Below are positions 22,723 through 30,380 of a stretch of 64,000 nt of DNA, one piece after another; within the stretch, counting starts at the first letter, position 1; each line of letters opens with the position of its first letter. The translations under genes were made by a program, and so were the position numbers. The DNA comes from Micromonospora sp. WMMA1947 (GTDB taxonomy: Bacteria; Actinomycetota; Actinomycetes; Mycobacteriales; Micromonosporaceae), in NCBI RefSeq assembly GCF_027497355.1, contig NZ_CP114909.1, forward strand, positions 1,922,001 to 1,986,000, given 5' to 3'. The notes under the pieces are model-generated. The model did no database searches and was not told the origin of the DNA. It was given only the letters and a program-made list of their open reading frames with translations.

Positions 22723-23526
22723 GTGGAGAACGAGCCGACCGCCGAGCTGATCCGCGCGCAACTGCGGCGGCTGCGAGTGCGGGCCGAGCTGAGCCAGGAG
22801 GAGTTCGGGAGGCTCGTGCACTTCTCCGGCTCCCAGGTGTCGGCGGTGGAGCTGGGCCACCGGCCGCTCGACCGGTTCTTCCTCGCCCGGGCCGACGAGG
22901 TGCTCGGCACCGGCGGGCTGTTGATGTCGCTGCTCAAGCTCGCGGAGCGCGACGGCCAGCCGAGCTGGTTCCGCCCGTGGCTGGAAGCCGAACGCCAGGC
23001 CCAGCAGTTGCGCACCTACCAACCGACCCTGGTGCCCGGACTGCTCCAGACCGAGAACTACGCCCGCGCGATGATCCGCACCGATGATCTGATCAGCGAC
23101 GACGAGGTGGAGCGGCGGCTTGGAGTACGGCTCGACCGACAGTCCATCCTGTCCGACCCGGGTCGCCCGAAGTACATCGCCGTCATCGAGGAGGCCATCC
23201 TGCGCCGCGCCGACGAGGGCTGTCGCGGACTCATGGCCGAGCAGATCGCGCACCTCGTCGAGTGCGCCGAGCGCCCGCACGTCGACATCCACATCGTGCC
23301 GGCCTCGGTCACCATGCACGTCGGCCTGGTCGGACCGTTCGCACTGGCCCGGGGAACAGACGGCGGCTGGGTCGGTCACCTGGAGAACCAACTCGGCGGC
23401 GTCGTGGTCGACAAGGACGAGGACGTGGCTATCCTGCTGTCCAGATGGGAGAGTGTCCGCAGCGAGGCACTACCGCGCCGACAGTCGGTCGAGCTGATGA
23501 AGGACGTGATGACCTCGTGGAGCTGA
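22723..23526 (+). CDS. XRE-family regulator with DUF5753 (WhiJ/Scr1-like)
   Basis: DNA-binding protein of 267 residues. The N-terminal helix-turn-helix is AQLRRLRVRAELSQEEFGRL with GSQVSAVELGHRP (about residues 9-47); the C-terminal DUF5753 domain begins at LRTYQPTLVPGLLQTENYAR (about 95-114) and ends near VELMKDVMTSW. Actinomycetes carry many such regulators paired with DUF397 proteins, some acting in differentiation (WhiJ type). GTG at 22723 has GGGGAGG 4 nt upstream. The DUF397 gene overlaps its end by 10 bp. It is divergent from the Imm-5-like operon and likely controls it. Confidence 0.88.
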   Translation: MENEPTAELIRAQLRRLRVRAELSQEEFGRLVHFSGSQVSAVELGHRPLDRFFLARADEVLGTGGLLMSLLKLAERDGQPSWFRPWLEAERQAQQLRTYQPTLVPGLLQTENYARAMIRTDDLISDDEVERRLGVRLDRQSILSDPGRPKYIAVIEEAILRRADEGCRGLMAEQIAHLVECAERPHVDIHIVPASVTMHVGLVGPFALARGTDGGWVGHLENQLGGVVVDKDEDVAILLSRWESVRSEALPRRQSVELMKDVMTSWS

Positions 23527-23711
23527 CCGGAGCGATCTGGCGGAAGTCCACACGCAGCGGCACCCAGGGCGACTGTGTCGAGGTGGCGGACAATCTGGCC
23601 GGGGTGGTCGGGGTGCGGGACAGCAAGGACCCGGCCGGGCCGGTGCTCACCTTCACGCCCGATGCCTGGCGCACCTTCGTCCGGGTCAGCGGGAGCCGCG
23701 CGTCGCGCTGA
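23517..23711 (+). CDS. DUF397 domain protein, partner of the XRE regulator
   Basis: Small protein of 64 residues. AIWRKSTRSGTQGDCVEVAD (6-25) and GVRDSKDPAGPVLTFTPDAW (32-51) are the DUF397 signature. DUF397 proteins act with DUF5753 XRE regulators, in some systems as antagonists in a toxin/antitoxin-like relation. GTG at 23517 lies inside the regulator's final codons, so translation is coupled. The 3' end overlaps the convergent methyltransferase gene by 26 bp. Confidence 0.85.
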   Translation: MELTGAIWRKSTRSGTQGDCVEVADNLAGVVGVRDSKDPAGPVLTFTPDAWRTFVRVSGSRASR

Positions 23712-24459
23712 TCAGCACGGTGTGCTTGCGTACCCGGAAGGCGCCGTCGGCGTCGATGCGGGCCTCGATCGCCGCGCGCGCGGCCAACTCCTCCGCCACT
23801 GTGAGCGGCCCGATCATGCTGGCGACGTACGCCAGGATCGGCTCCGCGGCGGGCACCACCAGCTCGTCCGGGTAGCGCTCGACGGTCACGTCGTCGAAGT
23901 GGGCGGCGACCCGGGCCGGTGTCGCCTCGGCGGTGACGTCGTTCCGGTGGTGGAACCGGACGGCCAGGTCGGGGCACCCGATCACCGGGCCGAGCGTGTT
24001 CAGCTCGGCCATGTGGTCGCGGCCGTTCACGGCGACAGCCAGCCGGCCGCCGGGGCGCAGCACCCGGGCGAACTCGCGCAGCGCGGCGTCCGGGTCGTCC
24101 AGGTGGTAGAGCATGCTGTTGGCTATCACCGCGTCGACCGTGCCGGCGCGGAACGGCAGGTACGTGGCGTCGCACCGCAGCACCCGAGCGCCGGGCACCT
24201 CGCGCAGCCGCGCGCACATGGCGGGCGAGAAGTCGGTGACTGTGAGCCGGCCGCTATGACTCACCCGGTGCCACAGCTCGCCGGTGCCGGCGCCGACCTC
24301 CAGGACGTCCCCGGCCAGTGGAAGCCGCTCGCCCAGCCAGCCGAACCAGCCCTGGGGGTTGGTGCCGTACGAGTGCAGTGCCATGCGCGCGGTCAGGTTG
24401 CCGGTCGTCGTCGCGTACTGGCTGGTGGCGAGCGCCGACGCGATGACGTCGCCCGTCAT
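23686..24459 (-). CDS. Class I SAM-dependent methyltransferase
   Basis: Methyltransferase of 257 residues. VLEVGAGTGELWHRV (about 52-66) is the SAM-binding motif I, RCDATYLPFRAGTVDAVIAN (about 94-113) covers motifs II and III, and REFARVLRPGGRLAVAVNGR (about 127-146) is the post-III segment. It is of the UbiE/Methyltransf_11 type acting on small molecules; substrate unknown. Its ATG overlaps the stop of the VOC-family gene (ATGA), so the two form an operon. The 3' end overlaps the DUF397 gene tail-to-tail. Confidence 0.88.
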   Translation of the reverse strand: MTGDVIASALATSQYATTTGNLTARMALHSYGTNPQGWFGWLGERLPLAGDVLEVGAGTGELWHRVSHSGRLTVTDFSPAMCARLREVPGARVLRCDATYLPFRAGTVDAVIANSMLYHLDDPDAALREFARVLRPGGRLAVAVNGRDHMAELNTLGPVIGCPDLAVRFHHRNDVTAEATPARVAAHFDDVTVERYPDELVVPAAEPILAYVASMIGPLTVAEELAARAAIEARIDADGAFRVRKHTVLISATRGSR

Positions 24460-24833
24460 GAGAGGTAGAAGCAGAACGGGTGACCGGCCGGGTCGAGGAG
24501 CACCCGGACGTCGTCCTGCGGCTGGAAGTCGGGCAGCGTCGCACCGACCGACACCGCGTACGCCACGGCCGCCTCCAGGTCGTCGACCTTGATGTCCAGG
24601 TGGACCGACATCTGCTGGTCACCGGGACCGGCCGGCCACACGGGCCGCACGTAGGCCGACTCGTCCTGGAACGCCAGCCAGTGGCCGCCCTCCGGCGGGG
24701 CGAGGACGACCCACTCGGGCTCCTCCTCGCGTCGGGTCCAGCCGAGCAGCCGCTCGTAGAACGCGGCCAGGTCCTCTGCGGACGGCGCGTCCAGCACCGT
24801 GGTCGTCAGCTTCATCAGCGGTCGCTCAGCCAT
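24456..24833 (-). CDS. VOC-family (glyoxalase-like) protein
   Basis: Protein of 125 residues with two beta-alpha-beta-beta-beta modules of the vicinal-oxygen-chelate fold: LDAPSAEDLAAFYERLLGW (about 14-32) and LDIKVDDLEAAVAYAVSVGA (about 79-98), ending in LLDPAGHPFCFYL. Such proteins are metal-dependent lyases or antibiotic-binding proteins; the single histidine pattern does not fix the role. Translationally coupled to the methyltransferase downstream. The upstream divergent region to proS contains a large palindrome. Confidence 0.82.
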   Translation of the reverse strand: MAERPLMKLTTTVLDAPSAEDLAAFYERLLGWTRREEEPEWVVLAPPEGGHWLAFQDESAYVRPVWPAGPGDQQMSVHLDIKVDDLEAAVAYAVSVGATLPDFQPQDDVRVLLDPAGHPFCFYLS

Positions 24834-24885
24834 GCCGCATTCCTACCGGACCCCCGCGACATTTACCGGCCCGTCCGCGCCGGCT

Positions 24886-24934
24886 CGGCGGGGTGGCGGC
24901 ATCCGGCTGGTATCGATACCGCCACCTCGCCGAA
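24886..24934. repeat. Nested palindrome between VOC and proS genes
   Basis: Outer arms TCGGCGGGGTGGCGG (24886-24900) and CCGCCACCTCGCCGA (24920-24934) pair with one mismatch; the interior holds the perfect 12-bp palindrome GGTATCGATACC (24910-24921), which overlaps the right arm by 2 nt. It sits in the divergent promoter region and could be an operator, a cruciform or another intergenic hairpin element. Confidence 0.65.
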
Positions 24935-24995
24935 CTGGCGGCGATCGGTCCCCACCCGACACCGAAAGGGGTCGCACGGCCGTCCGCTCGCGCCA

Positions 24996-25001
24996 TAAGC
25001 T
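24996..25001 (+). promoter_or_regulatory. Probable -10 of proS (leaderless)
   Basis: TAAGCT is followed by exactly 6 nt and then the ATG of proS at 25008, which has no ribosome site. No good -35 is visible, so this is a moderate inference. Confidence 0.4.
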
Positions 25002-25007
25002 GCGGCA

Positions 25008-26777
25008 ATGCTGCTGCGCATGTCGACCCTGCTGCTTCGGACCCTGCGCGAGGACCCGGCCGACGCGGAGGTGCCGAGCCACCGGCTGCTGCTGCGCGCC
25101 GGATACGTCCGCCGGGCCGCGCCGGGCGGCTACACGTGGCTGCCGCTGGGCAAGCTCGTACTGGACCGGATCACCGCGATCGTGCGGGACGAGATGACCG
25201 CGATCGGCGACCAGGAGGTGCACTTCCCGGCGCTGCTCCCGGCCGAGCCGTACCGGACCAGCGGGCGGTGGACCGAGTACGGGGACGACATCTTCACGCT
25301 CGCCGACCGCAAGGGTGCCGACCACCTGCTCGCGCCGACCCACGAGGAGTTGGCCGCGCTGCTGGTGAAAGACCTGTTCACGTCGTACCGGGATTTCCCG
25401 GTGACGCTGTTCCAGATCCAGACCAAGTTCCGCGACGAGGCCCGCCCCCGGGCCGGTCTGCTGCGCGGGCGCGAGTTCCTGATGAAGGACGCCTACTCGT
25501 TCGACCTGGACGAGGCCGGGCTCCAGGCGGCGTACGACAGGCACCGCGCCGCCTACGAACGCGTCTTCACCCGCCTCGCGCTGGAATTCGCCACCGTCCA
25601 CGCGATGTCCGGCGCGATGGGTGGGTCCGCGTCGGAGGAGTTCCTGGCCGCCACGCCGGTCGGCGAGGACACGTTCGTCGGCTGCACCGCCTGCGACTAC
25701 GCGGCGAACACCGAGGCGGTCGTGACCCGCGCCCCGGACGCCGGCGACCCGGACGCGCACCCGCCCACCGAGGTGCACGACACCCCGGAGACGCCGACCA
25801 TCGCCGCCCTGGTCGAGCTGGCCGAGGCCCGGAAACTGGGCGGGCGCACCGGCTGGACCGCCGCCGACACGTTGAAGAACGTGGTCCTCACCGTCCGCCG
25901 CCCCGGCGCCGAGCGGGCCGAGCCGTTGGTGATCGGCCTGCCCGGCGACCGCGAGGTGGACCTCAAGCGGGTCGAGGCGGTGCTCGCCCCGGCCACAGTG
26001 GCGGTCTTCGAGGACTGGGACGCGCACCCCGAGCTGATCCGCGGCTACATCGGGCCGCAGATCCTCGCCAAGCACGGCATCCGCTACCTGGTCGACCCCC
26101 GCGTGGTGCCCGGCACGGCGTGGCTGACCGGCGCGAACGAGCCGGGCCGGCACGCCACCGACGTGGTGTGCGGGCGGGACTTCGTACCCGACGGCACGAT
26201 CGAGGCCGCCGAGGTGCGGCCCGGCGACCCCTGCCCGGCCTGCGCCGACGGCGAGCTGACCATCCGGCGGGGCATCGAGGTCGGGCACATCTTCCAGCTC
26301 GGACGCCGCTACACCGACGCGTTCGCGGTCGACGTGCTCGGCCCCGAGGGCAAGCCGGTCCGGCCCACCATGGGCTGCTACGGCATCGGCGTTTCCCGGG
26401 CGGTCGCCGCCGTGGCCGAGCAGCACCACGACGACCGAGGGCTGGTCTGGCCGGCCGCTGTGGCGCCGTGCGACGTACACCTGGTCGCCGCCGGGAAGGG
26501 GCCGCAACTCGACGCGGCGCTCGACCTCGGCGGGCGCCTCGCCGCCGCCGGCCTGCGCGTGCTGGTCGACGACCGCACGAACGTGTCCGCCGGGGTGAAG
26601 TTCACCGACGCCGAGCTGATCGGCATCCCGCGCGCCGTCGTGGTCGGCCGTCGCCTGGCTGACGGGTACGTGGAACTGCGCGACCGGGCCACCGGCGAGC
26701 GCACCGAGCTACCGGTGGAGGCCATCGTGGAGCGCCTGCGCGCCGATGTGGGCGCGACGCGCCGCGACGGGGTGTAG
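25008..26777 (+). CDS. proS: Prolyl-tRNA synthetase, bacterial type with editing domain
   Basis: Class II aminoacyl-tRNA synthetase charging tRNA-Pro, cytoplasmic, 589 residues, the normal length for the form with an inserted YbaK-like editing domain (about 230-390). Catalytic motifs: [20 protein letters not shown] (motif 2 region, about 139-158) and [20 protein letters not shown] (motif 3, about 455-474); the anticodon-binding domain follows. ATG at 25008 is probably leaderless; ATG at 25020 is an alternative that would match [12 protein letters not shown], the usual family N-terminus. A free-standing YbaK-type deacylase lies 1.7 kb downstream. Confidence 0.95.
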   Translation: MLLRMSTLLLRTLREDPADAEVPSHRLLLRAGYVRRAAPGGYTWLPLGKLVLDRITAIVRDEMTAIGDQEVHFPALLPAEPYRTSGRWTEYGDDIFTLADRKGADHLLAPTHEELAALLVKDLFTSYRDFPVTLFQIQTKFRDEARPRAGLLRGREFLMKDAYSFDLDEAGLQAAYDRHRAAYERVFTRLALEFATVHAMSGAMGGSASEEFLAATPVGEDTFVGCTACDYAANTEAVVTRAPDAGDPDAHPPTEVHDTPETPTIAALVELAEARKLGGRTGWTAADTLKNVVLTVRRPGAERAEPLVIGLPGDREVDLKRVEAVLAPATVAVFEDWDAHPELIRGYIGPQILAKHGIRYLVDPRVVPGTAWLTGANEPGRHATDVVCGRDFVPDGTIEAAEVRPGDPCPACADGELTIRRGIEVGHIFQLGRRYTDAFAVDVLGPEGKPVRPTMGCYGIGVSRAVAAVAEQHHDDRGLVWPAAVAPCDVHLVAAGKGPQLDAALDLGGRLAAAGLRVLVDDRTNVSAGVKFTDAELIGIPRAVVVGRRLADGYVELRDRATGERTELPVEAIVERLRADVGATRRDGV

Positions 26778-26831
26778 CGAACGCGCCACCGGGTACCGCA
26801 AACGGATCGACCGAGGCGTTCGGAGGCTCTC

Positions 26832-27251
26832 ATGTACCGCGTCAGTGACGTGATGACCAGGCAGGTGATCTACCTCTCCGCGGAGACCCCGCTGGACGAG
26901 GCGGCCCGGGTGATGAAGGAGTCGGACATCGGCGACGTGGTGGTGACCGACGGCGCCACGCTGGCCGGCATGCTGACCGACCGCGACATCGTGGTGCGGG
27001 CGGTGGCCGAGCGGGCCGACCCCGGCACCACCACGATCGGCTCGATCATCACCCGCGAGGTGGTGATGATCGAGCAGCACTGCACGGCGAGCGAGGCGGC
27101 GGCGCTGATGCGCGAGCGCAACATCCGCCGGGTGCTGGTGTGCGACAGCGACCGCAAGCTCGTCGGCATCGTCTCCCTCGGCGACCTCGCCATGCAGCTC
27201 GACCCCCAGTCGGCGCTCAGCGACATCAGCGAGGCCGCGCCGAACGTGTGA
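26832..27251 (+). CDS. Tandem CBS-domain protein
   Basis: Protein of 139 residues made of two CBS domains: VSDVMTRQVIYLSAETPLDE (4-23) through GMLTDRDIVVRAVAE, and ITREVVMIEQHCTASEAAAL through VGIVSLGDLAMQ. CBS pairs bind adenine nucleotides and often act as energy sensors; with no fused domain the partner is unknown. ATG at 26832 has GGAGG 6 nt upstream. A strong terminator follows the stop by 4 nt. Similar small CBS proteins are common in stress or dormancy regulons of actinobacteria. Confidence 0.88.
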   Translation: MYRVSDVMTRQVIYLSAETPLDEAARVMKESDIGDVVVTDGATLAGMLTDRDIVVRAVAERADPGTTTIGSIITREVVMIEQHCTASEAAALMRERNIRRVLVCDSDRKLVGIVSLGDLAMQLDPQSALSDISEAAPNV

Positions 27252-27255
27252 GTGC

Positions 27256-27282
27256 GGGCCCCGCACGCCTGCGGCGGGGCCC
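27256..27282 (+). terminator. Hairpin terminator after the CBS gene
   Basis: Perfect 9-bp arms GGGCCCCGC and GCGGGGCCC around a 9-nt loop, starting 4 nt beyond the TGA of the CBS protein gene. Confidence 0.8.
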
Positions 27283-27331
27283 CGCCCGGCACCGCCGGGT
27301 GACGACGCGCCACGGCGGATAGCCTCGACCC

Positions 27332-27757
27332 ATGCCCGAGATGCCGACCAAGCTGGCCGAGATCGTCGACGAGTTCGCCGCCGCGCCCCGCGACGTCGTC
27401 CTGGAGATGCTGCTGGAGTTCGCGGACGTGATCCCGCCCCTGCCCGAGGGTGTGAACCGGGAGGAGCTGGAGCAGGTCCCCGAGTGCCAGACCGCGTTCT
27501 TCCTGCGCGCCGAGGTGAACGCCGACAAGACGGTGAGCACTGTCTTCGACTGCCCGCCGGAGGCGCCCACCACCCGGGCGTTCGCCGGCATCCTCGCCGA
27601 AGGGCTGGCCGGGGCGAGCGCCGAGGAGGTGCTCGCCGTACCGGACGACCTGTACCAGCGGATGGGCCTGGCGCAGGCGATCAGCCCGCTGCGGGTACGC
27701 GGCGGCACCGCCATCCTGGCCCGGCTCAAGCGCCAGGTCCGGGAACAGATCTCCTGA
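27332..27757 (+). CDS. sufE: SufE-family sulfur acceptor protein
   Basis: Protein of 141 residues that accepts persulfide sulfur from a SufS-type cysteine desulfurase for Fe-S cluster assembly. The family core LEQVPECQTAFFLRAEVNAD (about 46-65) has the acceptor cysteine at about residue 52; the C-terminal segment RGGTAILARLKRQV closes the fold. No desulfurase gene is in the window. In mycobacteria a SufE homologue neighbours sseA; here the sseA-like gene is 14 kb away. The DsbA-like oxidoreductase gene begins 20 nt after its stop. Confidence 0.9.
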   Translation: MPEMPTKLAEIVDEFAAAPRDVVLEMLLEFADVIPPLPEGVNREELEQVPECQTAFFLRAEVNADKTVSTVFDCPPEAPTTRAFAGILAEGLAGASAEEVLAVPDDLYQRMGLAQAISPLRVRGGTAILARLKRQVREQIS

Positions 27758-27777
27758 CCCGCGGGTTGTCGCTGGTC

Positions 27778-28410
27778 ATGGACATCGAGATCTACGCCGA
27801 CGTGGTCTGCCCCTGGTGCTGGATCGGCAAGCGCCGACTGGAACAGGCTCTGGAGTCGTACGACGGCGAGGTGACTGTCCGGTTCCGGCCGTTCCAGCTG
27901 GACCCGACGCCGGTCACCGAGCCGAAGCCGCTGCTGGAGGCGCTCGGCGACAAGTTCGGCGGCCGGGACAAGGCCGAGGGCATGGCCGCGCACGTCACCG
28001 GCGTCGCCGCGGGCGCGGGTCTCGACCTGCGGTTCGACCGGGCGGTGGCCGCGAACACGTTCGACGCGCACCGGCTGGTGCGTTTCGCCACTGAGCACGG
28101 GCGCTCCGCCGAGATGGTCGAGCGGCTCTACCGGGCGCACTTCCACGACGGCGTCGACGTCGGCTCGATCGACGCGCTGGTCACGCTGGCCGGCGAGGCC
28201 GGGCTGGACGAGACCGAGGCGCGGCAGTACCTGGAGTCGAACCTGGGTCGCCGGGAGGTCGCCGCCGACCTGAGCACCGCGCACCAGCTCGGCGTCTCCA
28301 GCGTGCCGACGTTCGTGCTGGCCGGGAAGTACGCGGTCACCGGTGCGCAGGAGCCGGAGACGCTGCTGGCCGCGCTGCGCGAGGTGGCGCAGCGCGAAGC
28401 GGCAGCCTGA
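27778..28410 (+). CDS. DsbA-like (FrnE-type) thioredoxin-fold oxidoreductase
   Basis: Cytoplasmic dithiol oxidoreductase of 210 residues. The thioredoxin-fold active site is VVCPWCWIGKRRL (about 9-21) with C-P-W-C; the helical insert and cis-proline loop GVSSVPTFVLAGKYAVTGAQ (about 173-192) match the FrnE/DsbA family. FrnE proteins act in disulfide exchange and oxidative stress tolerance. ATG at 27778 lacks a good ribosome site, so translation may depend on the sufE gene 20 nt upstream. A parS site begins immediately after its stop. Confidence 0.9.
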   Translation: MDIEIYADVVCPWCWIGKRRLEQALESYDGEVTVRFRPFQLDPTPVTEPKPLLEALGDKFGGRDKAEGMAAHVTGVAAGAGLDLRFDRAVAANTFDAHRLVRFATEHGRSAEMVERLYRAHFHDGVDVGSIDALVTLAGEAGLDETEARQYLESNLGRREVAADLSTAHQLGVSSVPTFVLAGKYAVTGAQEPETLLAALREVAQREAAA

Positions 28411-28426
28411 TGTTTCACGTGGAACA
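28411..28426. promoter_or_regulatory. parS: parS chromosome-partition site (ParB-binding)
   Basis: TGTTTCACGTGGAACA is a near-perfect 16-bp palindrome; its core GTTTCACGTGGAAC (28412-28425) is the parS consensus described for Streptomyces. ParB binds such sites to organise and segregate the origin region. It starts directly after the stop of the oxidoreductase gene, about 30 kb from oriC. It is the only good match I found in this window. Confidence 0.92.
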
Positions 28427-28446
28427 AGATCGATGCGGATGAGGAC

Positions 28447-28998
28447 CTAGGCCGGCTTGGCCAGGTCCTCCACCACCCTCGCCCCGGGCAGTGCGCCGAG
28501 CGCCGGCCCGGGCAGGGCGATCTTGCTGTGCCGTACGCCCGATCCGATGATCACGTGCGGTGTGGCGATCACCCGGGAGTCGACGCCGATCGGCCAGTCC
28601 GCCGGCAGGCCGATCGGCGTGATGCCGCCGTACTCCATGCCGCTGCGCTCGACCGCCTCGGCCATCGGCGCGAAGCTCGCCTTACGCACGTCGAGCAGCT
28701 TGCGGACCACGCCGTTCACGTCGGCGCGGGTGGTGGCGAGCACGACACAGGCCGCGTACCGGGTCTCGCCGCCACGCTTGCCGGCGACCACCACGCAGTT
28801 GGCCGACTCCTCCAGCCCCACCTCGTACGCCTCACAGAAGGCAGCGGTGTCGGCCAGGTCGGCGTCGATCGGGGCGACCAGCACCTCGTCCACGTCCACC
28901 GGAGCCTCGGCCGGCCACTCCTGCAGCGCCGCGGCGACCGGCGGGGCCAGCAGGTCGAGCCGCGTGCGGGCCGGCTCCGTCTTCAGCGTCCCCATCAT
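28447..28998 (-). CDS. YbaK/EbsC-family aminoacyl-tRNA deacylase
   Basis: Free-standing editing domain of 183 residues, probably hydrolysing mischarged aminoacyl-tRNA. CVVVAGKRGGETRYAACVVL (about 68-87) holds the conserved glycine/lysine region, and GGITPIGLPADWPIGVDSRV (about 123-142) the P-loop-like G-X-X-P-I-G signature. The homologous domain is inserted in ProS, encoded 1.7 kb away. ATG at 28998 or 28995. It converges on the parS site. Confidence 0.87.
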   Translation of the reverse strand: MMGTLKTEPARTRLDLLAPPVAAALQEWPAEAPVDVDEVLVAPIDADLADTAAFCEAYEVGLEESANCVVVAGKRGGETRYAACVVLATTRADVNGVVRKLLDVRKASFAPMAEAVERSGMEYGGITPIGLPADWPIGVDSRVIATPHVIIGSGVRHSKIALPGPALGALPGARVVEDLAKPA

Positions 28999-29054
28999 GC
29001 CGCGATCCTCGCACCCACCCGGCGGATCGACCGGCCGGACCCCGCCCCCACCCT

Positions 29055-29252
29055 TCAGTTGGGATTGGTGAGGAACGCGTTCTCCTGGGCGAAGTCCCGG
29101 TTCTCGGTGGTGGTGAGCTGCCGGCGGCGCAGCACCTCGGGACGGTTCGCCTCGGCGTCCTCGATGCCGTGCCGGACGCCGACCCGGATCACGCCGTAGA
29201 GGAAGACGAAACCGAAGACGTAGAGGAGCACTGTGGCGACGAAGACCAGCAT
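29055..29252 (-). CDS. Small single-pass membrane protein
   Basis: Hypothetical protein of 65 residues. An N-terminal membrane helix (LVFVATVLLYVFGFVFLYGV, 2-21) is followed by a charged cytoplasmic tail with ENRDFAQENAFLTNPN at the end. No known domain recognised. It stands between the YbaK-type gene and an NAD(P)-binding protein gene, with small gaps on both sides. Base composition and codon use match a real gene. Confidence 0.6.
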   Translation of the reverse strand: MLVFVATVLLYVFGFVFLYGVIRVGVRHGIEDAEANRPEVLRRRQLTTTENRDFAQENAFLTNPN

Positions 29253-29288
29253 GCGGTCACCGTAGGCCGGTGCGGACCCGACCGGTTC

Positions 29289-30068
29289 TCATCTTCCGCC
29301 GGTTCCCCCGTACGTGTCCGCCAGGTAGTCGGCCCAGGTCCGGCTGCCGGTCGGCGTGGCGGTCGTGGTGAGCCCACCCGCACGCAGTTCCCGCCCGAGC
29401 CGGCCGGGGATCCGGACCGGCAGCAGCGGACGGCGGACCCGCCGGGCCGCCAGCCAGGCGCGGGCCGCGTCGTCGTAGCGCAGCACCTCCGGTCCGCCGA
29501 AGTCCTCCACCCGGTGCGACGGCCCAGCCAGCAGCAGCACCGCGAGCCGGTCCGCGACGTCGACCGGGTCGACCGGCTGGGCGAGCACGGCCCGGTCCCC
29601 GATCACCGGGCCGAGCCGGCTCGCGCCGCTCAGCAGCCCTTCCAGGAATTCCGGGAACTGGGTCGCCCGCAGCACGCTCCACGGCACCGGCCCGGCGGCC
29701 ACCACCTGCTCGGCCGCGAGCTTGTGCCGGTAGTAGGCCAGCGGCACCCGGTCGACGCCGACGATCGAGACGAACACCAGGTGACGCACCCCGGCGTGAC
29801 CCGCGGCCACCGCCAGGCGGCGGGTGCCGAGCACGTCGACGTCGTGGGTGCGCCGGTTGGGCGACGAGGCCAGGTGCAGCACCGCGTCCACCCCGGCGAC
29901 CGCTTCCGCCAGCCCGGCGCCGGTGGCCAGATCGGCGCTCACCCATTCGACCCCGTCTCCGGTACGCGGCCGGCGGCTGACCGCCCGCAGCGTGAAGCCC
30001 TCGTCCCGCAGCCGCGGCACCGCCACCCGCCCGAGCCGTCCGGTCGCCCCGGTCACCAGTACCCGCAT
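29289..30068 (-). CDS. NAD(P)-binding (atypical SDR/NmrA-like) protein
   Basis: Rossmann-fold protein of 259 residues. The N-terminal LVTGATGRLGRVAVPRLRDE (about 4-23) is the atypical SDR glycine motif TGATGRLG; VDAVLHLASSPNR and GVRHLVFVSIVGVDRVPLAYYRHK include the usual Y-X3-K region. Family members range from epimerase-like enzymes to redox-sensing NmrA regulators; the substrate is unknown. ATG at 30068 has GGAGG 7 nt upstream; GTG at 30074 overlaps that site. Confidence 0.85.
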   Translation of the reverse strand: MRVLVTGATGRLGRVAVPRLRDEGFTLRAVSRRPRTGDGVEWVSADLATGAGLAEAVAGVDAVLHLASSPNRRTHDVDVLGTRRLAVAAGHAGVRHLVFVSIVGVDRVPLAYYRHKLAAEQVVAAGPVPWSVLRATQFPEFLEGLLSGASRLGPVIGDRAVLAQPVDPVDVADRLAVLLLAGPSHRVEDFGGPEVLRYDDAARAWLAARRVRRPLLPVRIPGRLGRELRAGGLTTTATPTGSRTWADYLADTYGGTGGR

Positions 30069-30260
30069 CGCCACTCCTCCCGCACACGCGCAGCCGCCAC
30101 ACCGCGGCTCCAGGGTGGGACGGGACGCCGACCCGGATCGTGACAGCTACCCGCTCGACGCCACCCACCCGATCCTGCGCCACCCGACGGCCCTCACGAC
30201 CCGGATCGCTCCACCCAGCCTGCACACCGGCCTTCCGCTCCACCCACCCGCCCCCACCAA

Positions 30261-30321
30261 GTTGACCAAGGAGTTTGTGTCGGATGACGGCCCCTCGTCG
30301 GACACAAACTCCTTGATCAAC
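30261..30321. repeat. Intergenic hairpin element, family A, copy 2
   Basis: Arms GTTGACCAAGGAGTTTGTGT (30261-30280) and its complement with one mismatch (30302-30321), followed inward by a GTCGGA/TCGGAC-like stretch. It lies 59 nt beyond the stop of the MFS gene. The remainder of the 312-nt gap 30069-30380 shows no gene; its upper part presumably carries the promoter of the NAD(P)-binding protein gene. Confidence 0.85.
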
Positions 30322-30380
30322 GGCAGAGGCACGGGCGGGCGCCGGGCGGGCGAGTGGGCCGAGGGTGGGCGGGGTGAGGG

